A program made the position numbers and the translations under genes. The notes beneath the pieces are model-generated. The model ran no database searches. It was not told where the DNA came from and was given only the letters and a program-made list of their open reading frames with translations. A DNA stretch of 64,000 nucleotides, taken from assembly GCA_951812925.1 (NCBI GenBank), contig OX638370.1, positions 2,628,001-2,692,000 on the forward strand, in the 5' to 3' direction. Source of the stretch: Calliopum simillimum (taxonomy: Eukaryota; Arthropoda; Insecta; Diptera; Lauxaniidae). This document shows, piece by piece, positions 46,401 through 58,400 of this stretch; position 1 is the stretch's first letter; each line of letters begins with the position of its first letter.

Positions 46401-49400
46401 AAAAAGATGTCATAGACATGAAAAATATAGAAAGGAAATCGTCAAAAAGGCCCATAACTGCCCAGAATTCACTCCTAGACGAGTGAAATATATGACCGAC
46501 CCTCATTAGCCCCCCTCCAAAGTTTTTTCTCAGCATACCAACCCCCTATTTGTAATCCTTAAGGGTTAAAGTATGGGAAAGTTACGGTTTTTTTAAAAAA
46601 TGCCCCCACTGCCCTAACTGGCCCACGGGTATTCCTAGAAGGGTCAAATGTATCACCGACCCCCATTTTTTTTGCGACCTATATTTTTCCCCCACATACT
46701 TACCCCCTATTTTCAACCCTAAAAGGGGCTGCCACACAATTTTTTTTTTTATAAATTTTCCTAGAAATAATGGGGGTCGGTCACACATTTGACCCTTCTA
46801 GGGGTACCCATCATCCAGTTAGGGCAGTGGGGGCAGTTTTAAAAAAAAACGTAACTTTGTATGGGAGCCCCCTTAAGGATTGGAAATAGGGGGTAGGTAA
46901 GCTGTGAAACTTTGGAGGTTGGAGGGGGTAATGGGGATCGGTCGTATATTTGACCCTTCTAGGAGAGACTCCTGGGCAGTAATGGGCCTATTTGACAATT
47001 TTCATTCCATATTTTTTATGTCTATGACGTCATTTTTGTATGGGAGCCCCCTAAAGAGCTAGAGATGGAGGGCAAGTATGGTTGGAAAAAATGTTTCGGA
47101 AGAAAAAATATTATGGGCCGGTCATACATTTGACCCTTCTAGGGGCACCCTGGGAGTGGTGGGGGTCGATTTTCTAAAAATGTCAATTTTGTATGGGAGC
47201 CCCCTTAGTTGTTAGAGATAAGAGGTAGGTATGCTTGGTAAAAATGTTGGGGGAGTAAAAATAATGTGGGTCGGTCATACATTTGAACCCTCTAGAGGTG
47301 GCCCCTCTTGCAGGGCTGCAAGTAAATTGTTTTTCCTTTTCTCTCAATTTTGACCTCGATGCGTCAACCCTTACCCTCACCCCACCCCAAAAATTTTTTT
47401 TGCAAACTCATTTTTTTTTCCAGCCTCACAAAATTGAGGGGTGTCAAGTTTCAAAATCCAAAATTCGTGCACTAAAACACCCCTAGTGTACATATAAAAA
47501 GTTGATCTTCAACCGCATATAAATGTTTTACTAGTAATGTTAGGTCAACAATTTTTATTGTTTGTGACGCAGAATTTAATTATCTTTAAAACTGTATCAA
47601 AAAAAAGCCGGTACTTCAAAAACTATATTTTTTTTTTTTAATTAAATGCGTAAAAGCACATACAATACCCCTTTGTGCGACGGCCGATTGAGGAAATCAT
47701 TCAAACAGTTTAAGAACTAATATTGGAAGACGCCCGCTTAAAAGTGACACAGCTCGCAGAAATATTTGGTTTGTATCAGATCCAACCATTTTTAAACTCT
47801 TCACCATAACCTTGGCATGACTGAAGTCAGCGCAGGATATTTGAATGCTCATGAAGTATAACAAAATAGCGCGTAATGTATTCTTCTGAGTTTTTGAACC
47901 TCTGTAGTGAAGACAGAGATGGAGTATTGGCTCGAATTGTTGCTGGAGACGAAACTTGGCTATCCAAACAAGGGTCAATGTAATGATGCAATCAGTTGAA
48001 AGGTAAAAACAAATTCGCGCGTCCATCTTACGTTCCGTTTGATTGAAAATAGTTCAAGAACTCATTTGCTTGTCATTCGGGGTGACGGCCCTCTTCTTAC
48101 TCTTCTAGTCATGGCACTGTTTTTTTTTTTTTTTCTAGAAGGATAAACAACTGTTTAACCTTCATTACCTTAATTGAAATTGAGAAGTTAAAAGTTTTTC
48201 AACTTTTAAAAGACGTATTTAGCTTTTGGGAAATACAAATATGTCATAGGGATCAACAGAAAAGAACCCTTATAAAATAGAGAGAAAGAGAAAAAAAAGA
48301 AGAATTAAAAATAAACATTAGCACGTCAAAAGCAAAACAAACCAAATATTGGTGGTCACCATGGGAAATAAAGTAGCCATTGCCTTCTTTTTGAGAAAGG
48401 TCGGTGTAGGCGCCAAAGGAAGCACAAACTAATACTTCGTACTCATACTGGAAAAAATGTAATGGTTGAAAGGAAAAAACATATTTAATCATCTAAAATT
48501 ATTCATTTATGCGCGTCCGGTCGACGGCCTCTTGGGGTTTTTTTTAAGGTAGTGGTGGTGCACTGATTATTTTCACAAAGAGTAGTCTATACAAAAATAC
48601 ATACATATACATATAGGAGGAAAAAAAGTAAACACTTAAGTTTATGAAGTACGAATAATACACACGCAATAGACGCCTCGTCGCGAGTCCTTTGAAGATA
48701 TCCTTGCACACGCTATGTATTATGGTAATGATTAAATGTAAGTGTGAAACAAACTAAAGCTAATAAGTATTTTTATCCCTTTGGAATTCAAGTTCAAGGG
48801 AATTTTTTGTGTGTGTAAAGATTTTTCAAAGAAATCGGGCAGTTTACTTTTCTCAAAATCTAGAGAATATTAATTCGTTCTGTTTAACTGCTTAAACGGT
48901 TAATTAGGAACATTTTTTGCGTTCTCTCTCTTAAGTTCAAGGGCAAATATTATGTAGTGTTCATTTCAGACCATTCCTTGGCAATCCACCTCTTATCATC
49001 TTTGTGATTGTTGTTGTTTTTTGCGTGCGGGTTTTTCCGAAATTCGAAGATTCTAAGTATAAATATGAGTTGAATGTGAGAATATTATTTAGAGGGTTGT
49101 TTTATTTCTTTTTCTGTGAAATTAAATGAGCTTTTTTTTTGTTAAAAGTGATTTTTGTACATATTTTTCGAACAAACAACCTATTATTAGTTGTTTTTGG
49201 AACAGTAATAATTTAAAACAAGCATGGATCAGATGGCATTGTTAGTTTGAGCTTACTGTTCAATATGGTTTAGTAAAAACTCCAACCAAATTACAAAAGC
49301 AGGGCAAAATGCATAAAGGAAAATCAAAAAAAAATTTATTGGATGGCTGGTTTTCACTACTTTTCAATGATCACCACAATCATCAGACCAATTTGCCGAC

Positions 49401-52400
49401 ACACAGAAGCACTTTACAAGCATACTTTATTGAACATTTTGCGTAGATTTGTTGAGAATCACAGCAAAAAATAAATGTAGCACATTATTTTTGTTTTTCC
49501 TTTATGCATTTTGCCTTGTTTTTGTTATTTAGTTGTTGTTTTTACTAAAAGACATTGAACAGTAAGCTCAAACCAACAATGCCAATTGATCCATGCTTGT
49601 TTGGTAGCTAACAAACATTTTATTGTTTTGCGCTAATTTAAAAAAACGAAACTTCTATCAATACCTAGAAAGTTAAATTTTTTTATATTTGTTTTTATTT
49701 TAGAATCGGCAGCGCTGATACCTTGGAAATTGTTGCATCCAAATCTACCGGCAGTGAACCATCTACACCGGATGATAACATAAATGTCGTTGTCCGTGTA
49801 CGACCGCTAAATGAACGTGAGAAGCGCGATAGGCACGCCATGATTTTGCAATTTCCTGGAAATGGACAAGTCATTGTAAGTTTCCGATTGCATAGTTTTT
49901 TTTATTTTTTTTTTTTTTTGTAAAATGTTAAATTTACTACTCCATGTATGTAGATCGAAGGTCATGACGCAAGCAATAAGGCTTCACACAATCGTGATAG
50001 TGTGCGAGTTTTCACCTACAATGTTGTTTTTGAACCGGGAGCAACGCAAGAGGATATCTTGGATTATTCTGGTATAAAACGTATCATTGAAATGGCCATC
50101 GAAGGTTTCAGTTGTACGGCATTTTGTTATGGTCAAACGGGTTCTGGGAAAACGCATACGCTAACAGGACCACCTGATTTGGTATGTTTCTTTATTTTCT
50201 GAACTTTTAGCATAAAATATATTAAAATTAATTTTGTCTCTTGCAGTTTATAGGCAAACCAAATTTGAATGATTCACGTCACGGGCTGATCTTCCGTTCA
50301 TTTCTGTATCTCTTCCAATTGATTAAAAATCGTAAGGATGTCAACTTTGTGCTAAAAGCTTCGTTTTTAGAGATATACAATGAACGGGTATGTGTTGAAA
50401 TTGTATTATTGTTTTTACCACTGGATTTACGTACCCACATCAGGTAGGAACGAACTGTCTCCCGTCCGTTCAAAAAATAAATCCAAAAAAAAACTATACG
50501 AATAATTCAGTGGTACTAACACTTTTTTTGAAAATTGGCAATTTTGTAATAAACATCGTTCCTGGTATATGAATATGTAAAATGACACTCAAACGACAAG
50601 TTGTATTATGAGTTGGGCTATGAGCTAATCCAGTAACATGGTTAGTATCACTGAATTCATTCCTACAAGGGCTGCTGAGCCTATTCTCAAACAAAAAATG
50701 ATATTCCAATCTTCATATACGGCTCAAAAATGGACTCCGAGGCAATACTCATGCAGAGAAATTGCGTATACTCTTTATTACTCACTGCAGAGTTTGCGGT
50801 GACTTAGATGAGGAAGAAACAATCAGTCATTTTCGCTGTAAATGCTGTTATGGCAAACAAAAAGAATAATTTTCCAGCAAAACACTTACTCTCGGTGGTT
50901 ATTCCAAATAATCTATATACGAGGGGTGCTATTTATAATTCGGGAACTGGCAAAACTAATGTCAAGAGCTATAACCTGGCAACATCATAATAAAGTTTGA
51001 CATTTTTATCATAAACGTACTCACAACGTTTTGATGTAGAAGTGCTATTGTTTTGTTTACATTGAGCTTATAAAATCAATTTGGCGAGCCTTTTTTTGAG
51101 TGATTGATAAATTATGGGGTATCCAACGAAATCAAATTCTTTTTACAACTAAGTGTTCATGCAAAATCGAATGTATTGAATTGGAACTAATGTGCAAGGA
51201 TGCCTCTATATCACAATATGTCACATGACGATCCAGCATTATCATTTCATTCAGTGCATCGATGTTTTGTGGCACAACAACCGATTTTCACGGAATTCGT
51301 CGGCGACCGAACTACGACCACGATTGAATTCACTATACCAGCGATATACTGTGGTTTTTGATAGTACTTTATCGCCATACAAAGAACTGAGTTCATCGAC
51401 ACATTCTTGTTGAGAATATCCACTTCGAAAGTTGTGAAAAATAACACTGTGGAACAATTTCGAACTTTTTTTAAAACACATTAGAAAATCCAAAAAATTC
51501 TTAAAGTAGACGTTAAAAATAATACCCGTTTCTCGTGGTTTTTCTCCAGCACGTCACATTTTTTTTTAATCGATTTTTTTTCCACTGTATATGAAAATAC
51601 CAAAAATACCGCATTCTTGTGTTAAATCGATGAATTTAACTATGTGATCCTTACATCTGAGGTGAATCATGTGTTTAGCAAACTTATGCAGAATATTGCG
51701 GGGAATATTTTTGTATAAAATTTTAACCCTGTTTGACCGCCACATGTGGGTCATTTTTGCCCTTTTCTTTAAAAGGTACAAAAATGACACATAAACCAGG
51801 GAAATATTGAGTCAGTACGTAGGTACTACAGAAATATTCGCTATAAAATTTCACTACTAGTTTTTAAACACGTAAAGGTCGAAATTTGAGCCCGAAACCA
51901 AAAAAATCGTTAAAATCAATTAGGATTTTTCACATTTCATATTAATTACATCCCTGACGCGCTTACCTTATAATTTTAAGAATTTTTCGTCTTTGGTAAC
52001 TCTTAGTAAATTTTTTGAAGGATATTTTTGCAAAATTTTTTAACACATTGTGGCTCAGTTTTAGAAATGTGGTCAAAAAGACCCATAAAAACAGGATATA
52101 ATAGGTTAATGTATTCTAGGAAAATGATCCTTGTCTGATTTCATTATGATCTTGTGAGAACGAGTTTTGTCCAAAATGTAGTTTTAGAGTTTTACAGTGG
52201 GGTGAAATTTGGAAATTATTTATTGTTAGAACTGCTTACTTATTTTAACGATTTTTTTGCTTTCGGGATAAAATTTAGCTTTTTTAGTGTTCAGCAAACT
52301 AGTAGTGAAATTGAATAGCAAATATTTTTGTAGTACATAATGACTCAATATTCCCCTATTTTAGGTATCATTATTATTGTACCTTTTTAAGGAAAGGACA

Positions 52401-55400
52401 AAAATTACCCACATGTAGAGGTTGTGCAGGGTAAAAATTTTCTACAAAAATATTCCCCGTAATATCCTGCATAAGTTTGCTGAACACATGATACACCTCA
52501 AATGTAAGGATCATATATGTAGTTAAATTCATCGATTTAACAGAAGAATGCGTCATTTTTGTTTTTTTCATATACAGTGGAAAAAAAACTTCAAAAATCG
52601 ATTGAAAAAAAATGTGACGTGCTGGAGAAAAAACACGAGGTACGGATATTTTTTTTTAACGTCTACTTTAAGAATTTTTTGGATTTTCTCATTTTCTCAA
52701 CGAAAACCTTCTCTTCTCTTGAAATTTCCATTTTTTGGCCAAATTGATTTTCTTAGCTCACTGTAAACAAAACAAATAGCACTTGTACATCAAAACGTTG
52801 TGAGTACGTTTTTGCTAAAAAATGTCAAACTTTATTTTAGTGTTGCCAGATTTTAGCTATTGACATTAGTGCTGCCAGTTCCCGAAATATAAATAGTACC
52901 CTATGTATAAATAGGCAAACGAAATCGGTTCAGTCCCTGTTTCTATACCTAAATCTCAACTGATTTACTTTTTTTGATTGTTGGAAAGGCTGTAAGGAGG
53001 AGCAGTGCATAGGATTATATGAGCCGTTGAAAATGACAATGGTGCAACTCCAAAACGATGCAAAAGTAATGTCATATAAATTATGTGCCATAATGATCGG
53101 CCATTTATTTGGTCGATATCATTTTTTCAACTTAACCTCAACAATTTCATATCATCAAGTAGTTTTTGTGAAAACAGAAATTAATTTTATTTATCCCTAA
53201 CAAAATGTCAGCCAATTAATATTATGACATTACTTTGGAGTTGCACCATTGTCATTTTGAACGGCTCATATATTAAAGTGGGCGGTGCATCGATTTTTAC
53301 CAAATTTGGTATGGAGATAGGATTAGCACTAAAGAAATATAACATGACCGTTATGTTGTTCAGTGGGCGGTGCCACGCCCCTCAATGAAAAAAACGCTCT
53401 CACGCCAAAACCACTGCATCAATTTTTATGAAATTTGGAATGGAGATAAGGTTAGCACTAAGTAACGATAATATAGCCTTTATGCTTTTAAGTGGGCGGT
53501 GCCACGCATCTTATGAGCAACTTGACAAACATAGCTACTAATGAGAATTTGTTTGCCTAAGTTAAGAACTGGGTGGTCTTTTTTAAGTCAAATCGGAACA
53601 GTCGAATTTCGGCCACAAGGCAAACTCTAGTAATTAAAAATACTTAAACTCGCTAGGATAGAATCTGGTTGGTCCTATTTTTGACGAAACGTAGGTAATG
53701 ACAATATTTTACTTTTAGGTATATACAGCTAATATCCTATATTTGACATCGACACTTTAAATTACTTCAATTCTGATAAAAATAACAATTTTCTTCACAA
53801 AACTAAAAAAAAAACAACTAAAAGTGCTTTTAAAAATTCCTTTTAAGTCAAAACTCATGCACTTAACAAAATCAAATATGCGATTTATTTTGCATACTGA
53901 ATAAACTGTCATAGTGTCAACATCGACAGCACTTAGGGAAAGAAACTTGAAGAAAAACAAACATATTTGCAAGTACAAGCAGGTACCATCACTGTCTGTC
54001 CTGTCCTGCCTTCACAAGGTCATCAAGGCTTAAAAAATGCATCGCGCTTTTGCAAAAGAAGGTATAAAGAGTGAAAAAAACAACAACATTGTTTTTATTG
54101 CTTAGCCACAAATGTCCGCCCACTTGTTTTAAAGTGCACAACGCCAACATCCTGTTGGGTCTTCCTGTGAAACCACATTTTAAAATACCGTTATTTGCAC
54201 AAGAAGCCAAAGTGTAAACATTGGCGGACAGCTGGACAGACAATCCGACGAATGCGGTGGTTATTGTGACATGTAATGAATGTCGCTCGTTGAAAATTGT
54301 TTTCGCTTGGTGGCATTTTTTTGAAAGTGGGATTTTGGCGCAAAGAGAGGTTGCTTTTGCGTGGAATTTTTAATTTTAATTTACAAACGCAAGCAATCAA
54401 ATACTATGTAATGAGAGTAGTATTACGAAGCTAAGGGCTAAGGTGTTGCCGGCTAGTTTAATCGTTGTGACTACAGTGAATTTCAATTTCAAACATTTGT
54501 TTAATTAATTATATTGCATTTAAAAAATTCCATTATTATTCGATGGGCAATTCTTTTTTTTTTTTTTCAGGTAATCGACTTACTGAATCCTGGCTCAGCG
54601 CGTAAACCATTAGCAGTACGTTGGTCTAAAAAATCTGGTGGTTTTTTCGTTGAGAATCTTTTCACCGTTGATTGTGAGGAATTGGATGATCTACTGGCTG
54701 TATTGGAGGAAGGTCAGTCAATGTTAATGAAATGTCTTTTTAAATGTGCAATTTTATTACTTTTTACAAAATTTAAAATTATATTGATTTTTTTTTCTTT
54801 GTTTATTTTATTATATCATTCATGGTCAAGTTACTTATTTATATGTACTACTGCTATAATTTGATATTAAATGGCGGTTTCCATTCACATTATGTTACTG
54901 AGCAAATAAGTTATTACTATAATTTTAAACTAATTTTTTAATAGTAGGTATATTATTTCTTTTACTTTTGATACAATTAAGTACTATATGTAGTACATAC
55001 ACGAATGAGGGGTATAAAAACAAAGTCAGCAATCTCCACTCTTGTTTTTTGTAACGTTTTTTGGATGCAGAAGAAACACCAACAAAAGTATTCAAAGTAT
55101 CGAAAAACATTTCAATACATATCGATGAAAGTCCAAAAATATCGAAAAACATCTAATATATCGGTCAATGTCCAAAATTATCGAAAAACTTCCAAATAAT
55201 AGGCAAAAGTAGAAGGGTATCGGAAAAACATCCAAAATATTGGCAAGAGTCCAAAACTATCGAATATATCGGTAAAAGTCCAAAAATATCGAAAAACATC
55301 TAAAATATCGGTAAAAGTCCAAAAGTATCGAAAAGCTTCCAAAATATCATTAGAAGTCCAAAGGTATCGAAAAACACCTAAAATATCGGTAAGAGTCCAA

Positions 55401-58400
55401 AAGAATCGAATAACATAAAATATATCGGTAATCCATAAATACCGAAAAACATCTAAAATATCGGTAAAAGTTCAAAATATCGAAAAACACCTAAAATATC
55501 GGTAAAAGTCCAAAAGTATCGAAAAATAATTAAAATATCGGTAAGAGTCCAAAACTTCGAATAACATCCAAAATATCGGTAAAAGTCCAAAAATATCAAA
55601 AAACATCTAAAATATCGGTAAAAGTCCAAAAGTATCGAAAAACACCCAAAATATCGGTAAAAGTCCAAAAAGAAACGAAAAACATCTGAAAGATCGGTAA
55701 GGGTCCAAAAGTATCGAAAAACATATAAAAGATGGCTAAAAGGGTCCAAAAGTATCGAATTACGTAAAATATATCGGTAAAACTCCAAAAATATCGAAAA
55801 ACATCTAAAATATCGGTAAAAGTCCAAAAGTATCGAAAAACACCTAAAATATCGGTAAGAGTCCAAAAGAATCGAATAACATAAAATATTTCAGTAAAAG
55901 TCAAAAAATATCGAAAAACGTCTAAGGTATCGGTAAAAGTCCAAAAATATCGAAAACCATAAAATATCGATGCAAAGCGTCGACAGAGTGCAAAATTCTT
56001 TCTTTGCAAGTAAGAGAAAAACAACAAAAAATTTCTCTCACTGAATTGTCTAACCACTAGCTTAATACTGTTGGTGCTGTTGTTACACTTACACGGAAAC
56101 TTTTATCCTGTTTTTAAATGCCTTAATGGCAATTTATCAGGATAATTTTTTGTTTTGAGCATTCTACATCGTATGACCTTTCATATAAAAACAAGATATT
56201 GAAAATCGGTTAAAAGGGTAAAAGGGAGGCAAAAAAATCGTTCATGTTTTTCTATACAGGGTGGGCGGGAAACGCTAGAACACCATAAAATTTAAGACTC
56301 CTAGGACTATTCTGAACAACATTTCTTTGTTCCATTTTTCGAAATTCGCAAAAGCAACGGATATATAGCCATCGAAAGAGCGGGATATAGCTTTATGAAA
56401 ACCAGTATAAGTGCGGAACTCCTTAATTAATTTTAATAATATTGGTGTCATATAAAAGGTTTTTTAATTGGCTACAAAATCAGATTATAAAAGTTTCAAA
56501 TATCAGGCTATTAGCACAATATTGCTTTTTAGCGGAATTCTAAGAAAAATAGATCAAAGAGTCAAAAGTACTTTTGAAAGCACAAGAAAGCAATATTAAA
56601 ATATTGTTTTTGTTTTTTTTTTTAGGAATGCGAAATCGCGCTGTTGGAGCACACGCCATGAATGATCACTCTTCGCGTTCTCACACCATGCTCACCGTCC
56701 ATATTATTTCCGAACAACAAGCGGAAGGTGGTGTATTCTTATCAAAACATGGAAAAATCAATTTTGTGGATTTGGCTGGCAGTGAACTGACCAAAAAGAC
56801 ACTAAGCGAAGGCAAATGCTTAGAGGAGGCAAATAACATTAACAAGAGCTTGATGGTATTGGGTAAGATTATGCTAAATTTAAATATTATTTTCATATTG
56901 TTCTAATGCCTTATGCTTCCGCTAGGTTATTGCATTGCATCACTTAGCGATTCCAAAAAGCGATTTGGTCACATACCTTACCGTGACAGTCAATTAACGA
57001 AATTACTTGCCGATAGCTTAGCGGGAAATGGTGTTACACTTATGATTGCATGCGTCTCTCCAGCGCAGTACAACTACGCCGAAACGTTAAACACGCTACG
57101 GTATGCCTCTCGTGCAAAGCGTATACGCACAAAGCCCGTTATCATGATGGATCCACGTGAGGCGCTAATCTTGGCGCTGAAACGTGATATACACGCTTTA
57201 GAAATGGAGAATGATCATTTGAAGGCGGCACTAAATCTACATCATGACTCTGTTAAAGCAATTGGTACGCAAGAAGAATTGCTTGCTATGCAATTAGAAC
57301 GCACTGGCAGTGGGAATACGATGCTGCCAAAGGTACAACTGGAACGTTTGGCCGAGTTGGATGGCAAAGAATTGGCAGAATTGGTTAAATTGTACATGCA
57401 AGAGAACGAGACTCTACGGCAAGAGAATAATCATTTGTTTACCGTTCGCGAAACGATACTCAGAGACCAAGAAATTGTTTGTCGGGAAAATGAACGGTTA
57501 CTTAAAAAACTGGAAGATGTCAATAAGTAAGTTCTGGAGTATTTTGGCATAAGAGTTAGAAGTATGATTTTCTATTCTGTAAAATTGCTTGAATAGTATC
57601 AATTTGGATACGAGAAATTGTCGGTAGGAAATAACGCCCAAAACCAAAAACGAAATAACGCCCAAATTTATATAAAAATAATTTGGGTATTGTTTGGGGA
57701 ACATTTCATTTCAATAACTATGCGATATTTTGTTTTTTTTTTTTCTTTTCTTTTTTGGACGTCATATGGTTGTTTTTTTTTTTTTTTTTTTGAGGAATTT
57801 CTGTGGTGGTGTAACATTTTATGTAGCAGAAACATTATTTATGTCAATGAAATGAAATATTTCCTTTTTCTCGTACCAATCCTTTTCAACGGTTAGTACC
57901 ACTGAAACCCTCTTATCCGAACTCTAAACTTGAGAGTTTAAAATTTTGTTTCCGAAGCGTAGAGAAAACTTGTCTGAGGCTGTAACCAAGAAAAAGTTAA
58001 ATTTTCGAAAAAACATTTTCATGTGGGAATAGGGACATCTTAAGATGAATGGCTTATCACTCTTCTAAATAAATTTATTTTTGATTTCATTACTCGAGTG
58101 CTCATTGTTTCTCTCTTTTCTCGTTTTAGCTCGAGACTCGAGACAAGCAATGGGCATTTGGGTTCGGATGAAGCTTTAAATTCAGCAACGAAGCCCATCT
58201 AAATCTTCTGAGAAAAAGCACTTGAAAGCGCACAAATCTAAATAGAATTTTTTCAAAACAGTTGTGATTCCAATATGGAAAAAAAAAATTAAATAAAAAT
58301 TAGTTGTAGTGGTTTTTAAATGAATGCCTTTTATTTGCAATATTACTTAAAAATACTCACAAAACTACCATACCTAAATGGGAGCGTTAGCGCTAACGCT

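Larger units (their letters stand above)
34406..49703 (+). other. Klp54D intron 1 (15.3 kb), packed with mobile elements
   Basis: It holds MITEs at 34,606 and 49,216, dispersed repeats at 35,733, 37,223, 38,174, 43,457 and 45,025, foldbacks at 41,572 and 45,933, mariner relics at 42,753 and 47,690, and a tRNA-like module at 44,497. The remaining stretches (about 34,830-35,730, 36,100-37,200, 38,990-40,060, 40,820-41,570, 42,960-43,450, 44,790-45,020, 48,065-49,215) show no gene or bounded element. Confidence 0.7.
50920..52905 (-). mobile_element. Mariner element interrupted by a foldback
   Basis: The left end CGAGGGGTGCTATTTATAAT and the right end (minus strand) CATAGGGTACTATTTATATT are inverted and bordered by TA. 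Subterminal blocks CGGGAACTGGCA, TAATGTCAA and AAACGTACTCACAACG recur at both ends over about 170 bp. The transposase fragment runs on the minus strand. Without the 1.2-kb insert the element is about 0.78 kb, so it too is internally deleted. Confidence 0.8.
50388..54570 (+). other. Klp54D intron 4 with nested elements
   Basis: It contains a mariner (50,920-52,905) interrupted by a foldback (51,484-52,689), a MITE (53,018-53,270) and a tandem repeat (53,278-53,520). The 53,520-54,560 end has no recognisable feature besides the acceptor at 54,570. Confidence 0.7.

Noticed and set aside
53278..53520. CRISPR-like array
   Set aside because: Only two diverged direct units in a eukaryotic intron, without regular spacers.
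55453..56057. Large minus-strand open frames with FYRYFRCFSI-type repeats
   Set aside because: They are a by-product of a 39-bp tandem repeat, lie in a Klp54D intron and have no recognisable domain.
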